Assembly: GCF_010015445.1 (NCBI RefSeq)
Contig: NC_053132.1
Span: 32,700,501 to 32,764,500, forward strand
DNA length: 64,000 bases
Source of the DNA: Perca fluviatilis
Lineage: Eukaryota > Chordata > Actinopteri > Perciformes > Percidae
Direction: 5' to 3'
The notes under the pieces were generated by a model. The model saw nothing but the letters and a program-made list of their open reading frames with translations. It did not search any database and was not told the origin of the DNA. This document shows, piece after piece, positions 36,957-47,200 of this stretch (the stretch's first letter is position 1; the number at the start of each line of letters is the position of its first letter). Position numbers and translations under genes: made by a program.

Positions 36957-38651
36957 AGGAATATTTCACCGCTGGAAAGCTGAATATATCTTTAAATTGG
37001 GTCACTTATGTAGTAGAAATGTGAATTTTTTTTTTTAATTGTTGCCTTCTAGGCCGAGAAAAGCCAGAAAATGTGTTTTGGTCTTATATGGATGAAAAAC
37101 ACGAGATCCCAGAATGCACCTGCTTCGTTGCTTTGAGTCCACTCCCAAGCCACGCCTACCGCTTGACAGACAGACAGAGGCATTCAACTCAACTCAAGCG
37201 TGTTTTATTGTCATTTCAACCATATACACGAAACAACGTTTCATCGTGACTCAAGTGGTGTTACACATTTAACATATATAAAAACGACATTATATAAAAA
37301 CGACATACGAAACAGGCTACATTTAGTACACACACTTTATAGGCTCTGTAAAGTTCAGCTAACACATACTAGCATTAGCGCTTGGTGGGCTGTAAACACC
37401 GAGCATAAACACAGCCGTGAATTAGCGTGCAATGTAGAATGGCCGGCATTTAACAGTCACAAACTCCACCAGCAGTTAGCAGTTAAATGGATACAAATCA
37501 CCACATTTCTGCACCACTCGGTGTTAACACAGCCCACCTCTTTTACCTGGCGACAGAGCATCTCTAGCTCGGAGGGCTAGCAGGCCTGGTAGCTGGACAG
37601 TCCGGTACACTATTCAGGCAGGTTTCCACAACTACAAAAACACTAACTGAACTCACTTTGGGAGTTTCGTTGAAGTTGGATGTAGTCCAGTTTGTGGTCT
37701 AAATGAGCGGACACTTGCAAGCAGGATCCGTAAAGTTCAGCTAACGCATACTAGCATTGGTGTAGCTAAACACAGAGTATAAACACAGCCGTGAATTAGC
37801 GTGGAATGTCGAATGGTCGGCATTTAACAATCACAAGCTCCACCAGCAGTTAGCAGTAGCTAGTTGGGTTTTATTTCTACACCAGTCCGTTTAACACAGC
37901 CCACCTCCACGGGCCGGCGAGAGCAGCCTGGTAGCTGGATAGTCCCGGTGCCGGTACACTGTTGTTCAGGCATGTTTCCACAAAAACAAAAACACAGCAG
38001 TCTCTGCACTCACGTTGGGATTTTCGTTGAAGGAGGATGTAGTCCAGCTTGTTGTTTAATGAGCAGACACTTGCAAGCAGGATGGCTGGGACAGGTGGAC
38101 AGCTAGCGTTAGCTTTCCACCTAGCCGATGAGGATGTCCCCTAGCCGGCTAGCGGCATTGAGCAACACCGCTGGTCTCCGTGCATGCGAAGCTCGCGTAG
38201 TGTGCCGAGTATTGCGTCTGTAATAACGTTTCCTCCATATTCTCCGATCTGTACCGATGTATCCCGGTGGTACACACGTCCGGTAGTTTGAATGCAGATA
38301 ACTGTTGTAAATGTTTTCTGCTGAAAACAGAGAGCCTGTTTAGCGAAGCTTCAAGATGGCTGACAGTCGTTTTCATTCGGAATACCTCGGCCAGACTCGG
38401 CAGTCCAACCCCCTGTGGGTGTTGAAAACATACGGAAGTAGATCCTACTACTGGCTGTAGTCCTTGCCTCTGGCCCAAAAAATCTTCAAATGACGCAAAA
38501 ATCCATTTTTTAAATTCAAAATTTTTTCCAGGCCCCAAATGCAGAGATCTCTCGTCTCAGGGGGACATGAGGGAGGGAAGCACGGTCATTCAGAAATACT
38601 ATCGGGTTTCTACTGATACAAAGCTGAATGCTAAATCGGTGAAGTATCCCT
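36957..38651. mobile_element. Innermost TTAA element (1,695 bp) with internal tandem duplication
   Basis: Bounded by TTAA at 36953-36956 and 38652-38655. Left end AGGAATATTTCACCG; right end read inward AGGGATACTTCACCG. Inward similarity includes GCTGAA/TTCAGC words. The same terminal motif is seen at 29398. Two copies of a ~350-380 bp unit sit in tandem (37348-37729 and 37730-38083). No transposase frame, so it is non-autonomous. Confidence 0.8.
37348..38083. repeat. Two tandem ~350-380 bp units
   Basis: Both units begin GTAAAGTTCAGCTAAC and contain CACAGCCGTGAATTAGCGTG, CTCCACCAGCAGTTAGCAGT, TTAACACAGCCCACCTC, GGTAGCTGGA and ACACTTGCAAGCAGGAT in the same order. The second unit is slightly shorter. 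Confidence 0.85.
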
Positions 38652-39029
38652 TTAACACTCCTGTAAAATTAGCCAAAAACGCCTATCCAAGGCATACCCA
38701 TAGTAAATTGGAAGCTGTTCTTGAACCATTTGTTCTACATGCATGTCTATGGTTTCCTTTGAAAGGTAACACTCTGAGGCTTCTTTCCCAACAGTTAGAA
38801 TTACTATAAGTGCTATTGGCTTTGAGTAATAGAAGTTTGAATATACTGGAAAATACTTTTTTTATGAATTATTTGTTATAGAAAAATGCCTGTAGATGAC
38901 TATTGCTGGGACCTATTAGCGTGAAAACACAATGGGGCTATAGCAAGAAGTCTTACACAGTCCCAGTTGAAATTTCATATCAATATCTCATAAAATTTCA
39001 CACCCGTTTTTGTATGGGTATATGTCTAG

Positions 39030-39730
39030 GCATTTACGAAAACGGACATTTTGGTAACCCTAAAAGGACCCTTGGTAACGATGGTCACATACCTAGACTA
39101 AAAAGACTGCTACCCATGAACATTTGACATTACTGTCATCATTCGAAGCTCTATTGAAAGATTACATTAAGACGTAACCTATCTCATATCCAGAATCACT
39201 ATCAGTATTTCTGACACAGAGTAACAGAAGCATAAACAAAATAAATTGCAGTTTTCTAACTTTGTGTGTAAAAAAAGTCAAAACAAGTGGTTAGGTGGAA
39301 AAGTAGTGTATAAAAAGGTAACAGTATTTACAGCTATTAACATATCTAAATACACATATTTACAATTATGTAGGTTACAGGTTACGCGCCGCACGCAGCA
39401 CAAAGAACGTTTGAAGACACAAAAAGGACCCTTTGGTAAAAAATGTCAAATAAGTGCTATTGTGAAAAAGTAGTGCAAAAAAAAGCATTACTATATAATT
39501 ATTTACACATCTAAATCCACATATATTTACAGGTTATTGGCAAGATGCCAGACATTGTAAAACTCACAAGTGACAAAGCACAAAGGACATTTGAAGACCC
39601 ATAAAGGAACCGTTGGTAAAAATGGTCAACAAAGTAAAACAAGTGCTATGCTGAAAAAGTTTTGCAGGTACTACTATATAACTTTTTACATACCTACATA
39701 CATATATCTATAAATTGCAGGAACCCAGCA
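39030..39730. repeat. Degenerate ~180-bp tandem array 3' of the piggyBac-like gene
   Basis: Units at about 39275-39447, 39448-39636 and 39637-39730, with an outlier at about 39030-39085, share the order: AAGTGCTAT...GAAAAAGTAGTGCA, ACTATATAATT, TTTACACATCTAAAT..., ACAGGTTA, GCACAAAGGACATTTGAAGA, ...AAAGGACCCTTTGGTAAA. The ACAGGTTAxTGGCAAxATGCC part also occurs at 39957-40020 inside the last codons of the transposase. Confidence 0.75.
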
Positions 39731-39955
39731 AATCAAATCCATACTTCACTGTTAACCGTCAAGCCACTAAATAAACCTGTATGGAAAATGAGCACCTCTG
39801 CTGATGTGTTAAATTTGTTAACGATCATATGACATGAGACAACAACATGTCTCCATCTCTCTCTCTGCGCGCACACACGCACAGACACACAGACACACAC
39901 GGTCTGCATCTGGTGGTTGATGAACGCAGATATGTGCTGCAGGCACATTTTACAA

Positions 39956-42431
39956 TTACAGGTTACTGGCAACATGCCAGTCATTATAACAGTCACGGCC
40001 AGCGACAAAGCACAAAGGAATATCGCAGGTGGGGCACTTCACTGGTGTCTTTGCATGACACTGCCTGCACTTCAGCCGACCAGCAGTGCAGACCCCGCCT
40101 CTGCCAGCTCCACTGCCAGCCTCTCTCTGAACGCCTTCTGATGCAGAGGTACCTCTCCTTTGCCAATTGCAAGGTCCTTCTGGAGGAGGAAGGCGTTCAC
40201 AATTGCGATGTCCATGAAGTGGTAAAACAGAGTCTTGTACCACCGTTGGGTCTTTTGCAGGACTTTGTAATACCCTATGAGGGCATCTGAGTGGTCCACA
40301 CCACCCATGCACCTACAGTAGATGAGCAGACAATATACAAAAACATGAATGTATACAGCACACAAATAACACTTCCAAGAGCATACATGAAAATGTAGTT
40401 GAATATATAGTACGTACCGGTTGTAGTCCTTCACCACTGGTGGAACTGAGATGTCCTTCAACTGCCACTGCCCATCTGCACCTTTGACCCTCCTCTGCAC
40501 TGTGTCCTCTGCGTGGGCCCTGTGGCGAGTTGAGCACAGAAAAACATCCCTTGTGTCTCGCCACTGGACAAAGAGCAGGGAGTCATTCCTGATCCAGCGT
40601 ATGCTGCCACGGGGAGATTTTGAGACCAGAATGTTAACCTTTGACCTTGGGAATCCGATTCTGTTTGTGCGGATGGTTCCGCATGCCCAGATCCTCTTCA
40701 GAAGGAGGTCACGAAACAGGATTGGACTTGTATAAAAATTGTCCACAAAGACCTTATAGCCAGTGCCCAGCAACTGTACATCAATTAGCTTCCCTGGCAC
40801 GTTCCCTCATGAACAAAAAAGTCCCATGTATAACCGTTCCTGGAGTCTGCCAGAACAAAGAGTTTATAACCCCAGCGAACAGGCTTGTTTTTCATGTATT
40901 GTTTCAGACCAGTGCGGGCTTTTGAAGTAACCATTCGCTCATCAATGGCGATTTCCTGGCCAGGGTGATAGTTTCTTCTACAGGAGTCCCTCATCTCCTC
41001 GTAGAGCGGCTTTATCTTACCCAGACGGTCGTAGGCTCCTGTGCCTCTCCTTTCATCATTAGCAGCATCCCCCACGGAGCTGCTGAGGTGAAGGGACTGG
41101 GAGATCCTGAGGAACTTTTTACCAGTCATTACCCGTCTCGGGAACGGCAAGCTATAAAGATGACCCCCACGCCAGTAATCAGTGAAAGAAAAGCATTTGA
41201 CTACACCCATGTAAACAACTAAAGACATGAATGCAAACATATCCTGCAATGTCAGATCAATCCACGGGATAGAGGGTGTTGAATGATGTGTTGAGCAACA
41301 GTTGTTGGTGTTTTTGAAGTATTGTCTTCAAAACAGAGTTGGTAAAAAAAGAGTTGAAACAACTGCAGGGCTGTGTACGTAGGAGTACGTATGAGCTGGG
41401 GTCCTGGGACATTTCTGGGTCTGAAGGTGGGCTGTGGTGGTGTGATGTCTGGAACGTCAACATCATTCCACCTCTCTTCAGATGGGCTGGTTGATCTGGC
41501 TTGACTGCAGCCGCTCCCTTTTCCTCGTCCTCTACCTCTTTGTCTCCTGCTGTTCTGAGGAGTTGGAAGATGAGGCTCCTCAACTGATGAACTGTCCTGC
41601 CGCTCTACGCCTCTTCCTTTTTTCTACTTCTACCTCTACCTCTTGGTCTCCTGCTGTTCTGTGGAAAAGGAAGCTCCTCACCTGATGAACTGTCCTGCTG
41701 CTCCACTCCATGTGGCCACTTGCTCACTGGTGCAGATGTAGCTGGCTCCCAATCTATATCTACATCACATTTCCTATAATGTGAAAATAAAGAAATAACA
41801 GTAATTACAACTAATGTTCTGAATGCGAAGCCACTGAAAAATATTAACAAATGTGTAGATATTACCATAGATATTTACATAAATTAAATAACAGCTGCAA
41901 ACTTGTAATGCAGTATTTACTCAAACGTTTCCTTTTGCAACACTTCTTGCAGTAAATGTGCAACATAAATGTGTAACATTAGCTGTGGAGCTCTCAGCGA
42001 GCAGAGTAGAGAGCAGGGTTGCCTTTAGATGAGAGACAACTTTGTCTGGCTCATTTAGTGTAACATTAGCATGATAGTTTAGTGAAATTGGCAAGCTAAG
42101 GTTAGCTTAGCGAACTATCCATTCTCTAAATTAGTAAACATTGAAATCATCTAAACACTCTTCAACAGTCAAACTGAAGCAGACGGTGAGCTCCAGGTCA
42201 CAGCCTGTCTAAATATACAGTAACGTTATATACGTAAAATACTCACTTGTCGAGAGTAATGTCTCCTCCCTCTAGGAACATGTCCTCTGCCACGGAGTCG
42301 ATGCAAGACATTTCACTGTCTTTCTCAGACATTTCCTCCTCTGACTCGTCGCTTTCACGTGGCCGAGTACATTCCTCCACTGCTTCTTGGAGGGTATATC
42401 TTCTTGACTTGCTAATTTTCGCCATTCTCAA
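39956..42431 (-). pseudogene. piggyBac-type (PGBD-like) transposase pseudogene, three exons
   Basis: Exon 1 is 42431-42247 (start MAKISKSRRY or the ATG two codons upstream; acidic EEEMSEKDSEM). A GTGAGT donor and TTATAG acceptor bound intron 1 (42246-41774, 473 bp). Exon 2 is 41773-40418: a low-complexity N-terminal part with a ~107-bp internal duplication (QDSS...EE motif twice), then FTNSVLKTIL, the DDE core IDERMV (first Asp), YMKNKPVRWGYKLFVLADS and VDNFYTSP (second Asp). A GTACGT donor and TGTAG acceptor bound intron 2 (40417-40313, 105 bp). It rejoins DYNR to CMGGVDHSD (third Asp). The C-terminal Cys/His tail is CRQCHAKTPVKCPTC...CYNDWH. The frame is broken at an extra T in a T7 tract (about 41350), near 41310, at about 40790-40800 (with missing residues between FFVHEG and the next block), and near 40075-40140. 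It is thus probably inactive, although the three Asp motifs survive. Confidence 0.85.
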
Positions 42432-43507
42432 CTTCTCGCTCGTTTTGGTTTAGGATGCAGAAAGTAGTGGGGCGTGTTTTTGCCGGTGTTTGCACTACGC
42501 AGATAAGTCCTTAGTTTAGGATTGTAACATAGCGCGGAAAAGACGTTCCCCATATTAGAAGATAAATATCATAATTTTTTTTGTAAAAAAGGCTGACATT
42601 CGCGACACCGGGTTGGTTGCACAAAAAAAAAAAGGGGGAACCCCTTTTTCCCGCAGGCTCTTTGGCTATTCTAGGCTGTAGACGAGACCAGGAAGGTCCT
42701 ATTGGTTCAAGTGAGGTGTCAATCGAAAGGTCAGAGTGCAGGGGCCATTTTGATATTAGATACCGGCAAAAAAATATATGCAAACAAGATTTACTCCAGG
42801 AAATACAGTAAAATATGAAATTTGAAATTTAAAAACAGCTGTCCGTGGATATATTTTAATGTCATAATATGCTTGGACTAAATAGTTTACTGGATTTGAT
42901 CAACAAGACGGGCCGTAGGAATGCTAAGGGGTTAAAAAAGTTACTGCAGTACAAATTCTAAATACTGTAGAGAGTCGTCTCCCCCGATGACATAAAATGC
43001 CTGTCCCTTGTAGCCGTGATAAATTAGCCTGAAGCTAATGCTTAGATACCTGTTCAGGAGGAAATAAGCCAACTCTGCGTCCTTTTGGGCTCTAAGCTGT
43101 CGCCATCTTTCAAATACATCTCCAATATTTACCAGGGGTTTGTTACGTCTCTGGTCACGCAGCTGTTAGAAACATGCTGTTTTTTTTAGGTCAGGTAGAA
43201 TTTATCTCCGTTGATCCTGTTGGTTTGTTGGCTGCTTTCATGGCTGTACTACCGTTACAGCTGTAGCGCGCTGGGTTTACGTTTTTACAGGTATATCTGG
43301 CAACCCGGCCTGGCTGTCAAACTGGGCAGTTGGTAAGAACACACAGGCCAAAACACAGACACACATTCAAAAGGAGAAAATTCTGGCATTAGCATTGTTG
43401 TCAGAAAAGATAGTATTTCAACTTAGCATGTTTCCTTAATATCTGATGACGCATTGGGCTCATTTTTAGATTTATTACAGTACATATATTACATATTGGA
43501 CCGTTAA

Positions 43508-43964
43508 ACAAATCTTGCCAGTAAGGGTGTAATGGACAGTGTAGTAACCGTGAATGAGTGCCACATCTCCCTGTCTTGTGGTAAAAACACTGATCCTAAA
43601 TTGAATTGCCCTGATGATGAATTACTTCATAGTGTGCGAGTATTGTGCGCAAATAGTTCAACATTTATCTCAAGCACAATATGTGGCATAATGCGCTGTT
43701 TGTCAGTGCTAAATGTCTTGCGGCAAAAAAACAGCCCTTTTATATCAGTAGCAGCTGCTCTTACATGGCATAGCATTGACATCCAAGATGGCTGCAGTAG
43801 CTTGGGGAAACAGGAAGTGGGAGGGTGGGGGCTTACAGTGTAGGAGACAACATCTGGCTGACAGTCACAAATGAGTAAACAAAGGCTGCGCGACTCAGCC
43901 ATTTATTATGGCATAAGTAGGCATTGTTGTTATTGTTGTCGGTAGAGAAAAGAGGATAGAGGGG

Positions 43965-43966
<2 letters not shown>
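43508..43966. other. No gene recognised
   Basis: A 103-residue open frame (43532-43843) has no recognisable domain. I do not call it coding. Confidence 0.4.
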
Positions 43967-44023
<57 letters not shown>

Positions 44024-44154
44024 GGGTGGCAAAGAGAATCACCTCAGCTAGCAGTAGACTTTGAAATCAATTATCGAGCATTCCCTGCTGTGACAAGTGC
44101 CTCATACACTGCAGTGTGTGCATACACCCTGACACACATGACCTGACATGCATG

Positions 44155-44216
<62 letters not shown>
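43967..44216. repeat. Second inverted microsatellite pair: (GT)n then (CA)n
   Basis: GT tract 43967-44020 and CA tract 44158-44216, 137 bp apart, in opposite repeat orientation as at 7.8-8.1 kb. Confidence 0.95.
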
Positions 44217-44218
<2 letters not shown>

Positions 44219-47200
44219 GTCTCCCACACCTGACAGCGAGTGAGAGTGGGAGAGGAAGAGGAAATACATCACAGGAGTTGAGCCCTCTGCTGCTTTCTTT
44301 TCTTCTCTGTCTTGTTAAATATGATGGCTGCAAGATCTTGTACTTTATCTAGAAGTAGAAAGGCATTATGAGTTGAAAGCCAGGGCAACTCTCTGAGTGC
44401 TTACAGAGCAAACACTGCACTCAGCTTTTAGCAACAAAAGGGAGGAAAAAGTACAGCAGGAGTGTGCACCTGAACACAGCTGTAGACTAATACTGACAGA
44501 ATAGATTATTTTCTGTGTATGGAAGCACATATGTGTGTGTATTGTGTGCATGTGTTTCTTTGCATGTAGGGAGGTTGGGGGGGTGGTACGTATGTGAACT
44601 TCTGTGTATGTGAAGATGTTTTTAATAACCTCCAGAGCTGCAAAAACAGACCACACAGCAGATTGTAGCTCTATGTTTGTTTGTATGCATGCTACTCTAT
44701 GTTGTAACATGGGAATTTGCATACTTTTTTGGGGTGTATGAATCTCTACTTTATGTGTGTATGGTGCAGCTTGCATTTCATATTAAATAGAATATCTGCA
44801 GGCCAGCAGATAGTTATCTTTAATATATTTTGCTTTTCAATTTTTTTTTTCTGTGGGTAGGGTGTGGAACAAAATCCAATTCTAGGCACTGCAATGTTAA
44901 AACTAAAAAAGCCTCCAATGATATGGGCCAGTACATTATAAAATACACCAGGGCATTTTGAAGGCCTTCTGTTTACAAAGGGCCCTACAGCTCTACTTAA
45001 ATTGTACTTAGATAATCATCATCATCATCATTATTAGTTTTTAATGAAAAATAATTTACAGAGACTCAACCATTCCCTCAAGAGCAATTGCACCTATTGT
45101 AGCAGGGGCGAGTACATCATTGTCTCACTACAAACTAAATTCAAAATTTTAAAAATGATGCAAGTATTCCCACTAATTTGATTTGATGTAGAAACATGCT
45201 GACAAGAACATACAATTTCTTAAGAGGGAAAATGGTCTGATCCTGAGCCTGTAAGAAATGCGAGGACGCTGAAGAAATATAATAATGGTAATGGTGGAGT
45301 ATTGTAACAGATGACTTCACCAAGGGAGGATTGAGTTATGTTATTAGCTTCAAGAGTTGAGACTAGTATGTGTGTAGGTGTGTGAGATAAGTTAGGGTGA
45401 ATCCCTGGTGTACATCCACAGCAGATGTGGTTCAGCTAACATTTTGGGTCTGAAGGCCAGAGGGCTGCAGAGCTGCACGCACTCAGCTGGATAATAAGGG
45501 ATTTTCCACTCCGCTGTGAGGTAGATCCACGAGAGCCTCAATCCTCACACACACACACCACAATGCACTCCTTTCATACAGACACATACTGTAGATGTAC
45601 ACGCTCTAGCCAGCCAAACGTCTTTATACCTTTATACCATATAAGTGTCAGGAAGTAGCAACAGGTCAGGCAGGAGAGAGAAAACAAGAGAAAAAACTCC
45701 ATTCCACTCCTCCTGTAGAGCCTCCCATCTCATATTCATCGCCATCTCTCTGCCTTAACTCTTCCTTACCTCTCACTCTCTCAGTCATGCCACATATCAA
45801 CTCAAATCGACTGCTTTCCCCTAGCTCTGTCAGTATCTCTTCCTCTTTAGCCAACATTCCTGACATGCACATCACTGCAGTATATTCTATTCTCTCTTTT
45901 CTCGTCTTAGTTCAGCTCTATTCCCTCTCTCCTCCTTGCGTCCAAACCCTCCCTCTGTCCTGCAAAGTGAGTCATGTTCTGTGTTCTTGTTGTGATTTCA
46001 GGCGCACTTCCATTCAATAGCAATAATGCTAATGCTGCAATAAGAAGGTGTTTTTGGAGAGGACTTCGAGAGGGAGCCATTCATTAGGCAGTGGCGGAGT
46101 CTTTATCTAGACTGACGAGCCCATATTCCTTTGCAGGCACTCCCACTCAGGGTTCAGAGAAGCCTGGTAATGTTGTCCTGGTGACATTAAGATAACCTCC
46201 TTTGTGGTATGCCTCGGAAAATTGATTTACAAAATTTGTAGTGGTGCTCCCAGAGGCACATCGCTGACATATAGGTAGATTCTGCATGAATGCGCAGGAG
46301 GAGATGTGAGAGAAATAGGAGGTGTGGAGATCAGCATACTGTAGAATTAATGAGAGAAGGAAGAATGAGACAGTAGTAAGATGGAATAAAAACACAAAAG
46401 CACAATATGAAAGACTTTTCTACAAGTTGAGTTGGAGAAAGATTTTGGTCCGTTGAGTGAGAGACGTCTGCACTGGAGGCAATGAGACTGCTGAGGTGCT
46501 GCTGCCTAAGGCAAGAACCTGGGGAGGCCACAATGTTGGCCAGGCATCCAACTTCTTTCTGCTCAAAGCCATTCCACACGACATTGACTGCAGCAGCTCC
46601 TGCCCAAAGCCAGAATCAATGGTGCCAGATTCCAGCTGCAGAGGTGTATAGCTCTGCGTTGGTTATTTGGTGGACCTTCAAACAAACTCGCAGGTTTGCC
46701 CCGGAGGAACCAAATGATCGAGATGAGCTCACGCCACCGTAGCTGGGTTTGATTCAAACATCCAGTTAAAGTGGTTCACTTTTACTACATGCTGAGCAGT
46801 TTGTTGTTTGAAGTGATGTTTGTTCACACTATAATAAAAGGCAAAATGCTGAAATTCTGGCTGCTACAGTATAACTTACTCTCTCGGCTACATCCAACTG
46901 TCATTCTGCTTTTGTCTTAATAAAGATCCTTTTAAATATCTCACCATCTAACTGGTCTGGTTTTAAACCGCCTTTCAGTGCTACAGTTAAAAATAGAATA
47001 AATAAAATAAAATAAAAAGCATTGGCTACAGGGTTTGTGAGTTGCAACTTAAAGTCTGCTGATGAGGAGCTTCCAACCAAAACCTGCCCTAAAAGTGCTG
47101 CTTGGTGTTTTTGGAGACAGAGGTATGGGAAGAAGCTTATTCAAATTCAAAGACTTGCTGTTGCCAGGGTTCAACAAAGTATCGCCCTCCAGCTAATTTT

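Larger units (their letters stand above)
36949..42931 (-). mobile_element. piggyBac-like transposon (about 4.3 kb without its own insert)
   Basis: Flanked by TTAA at 36945-36948 and 42932-42935. After removal of the innermost insert, the left terminus is CCCCTTAACACTCCTG. The right terminus read inward is CCCCTTAGCATTCCTA. They agree at 13 of 16 positions, all differences being transitions. The transposase gene lies on the minus strand at 39956-42431. A tandem array occupies its 3' flank (about 39030-39730). The TTAA target is the hallmark of this superfamily. Confidence 0.85.
36914..43503. mobile_element. Outer TTAA element (~600 bp) split by a piggyBac-like transposon
   Basis: Left end AGGTGCAATATGTAATACTG after TTAA (36910-36913); right end CATATATTACATATTGGACC followed by G and TTAA (43504-43507). 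The ends are inverted repeats (core CAATATGTAAT). The left piece is only 36914-36944 and the right piece 42936-43503. The rest is the nested piggyBac-like element. The right piece contains TCGTCTCCCCCGATGACATA and GCTGTCGCCATCTTT. No coding frame. Confidence 0.8.
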
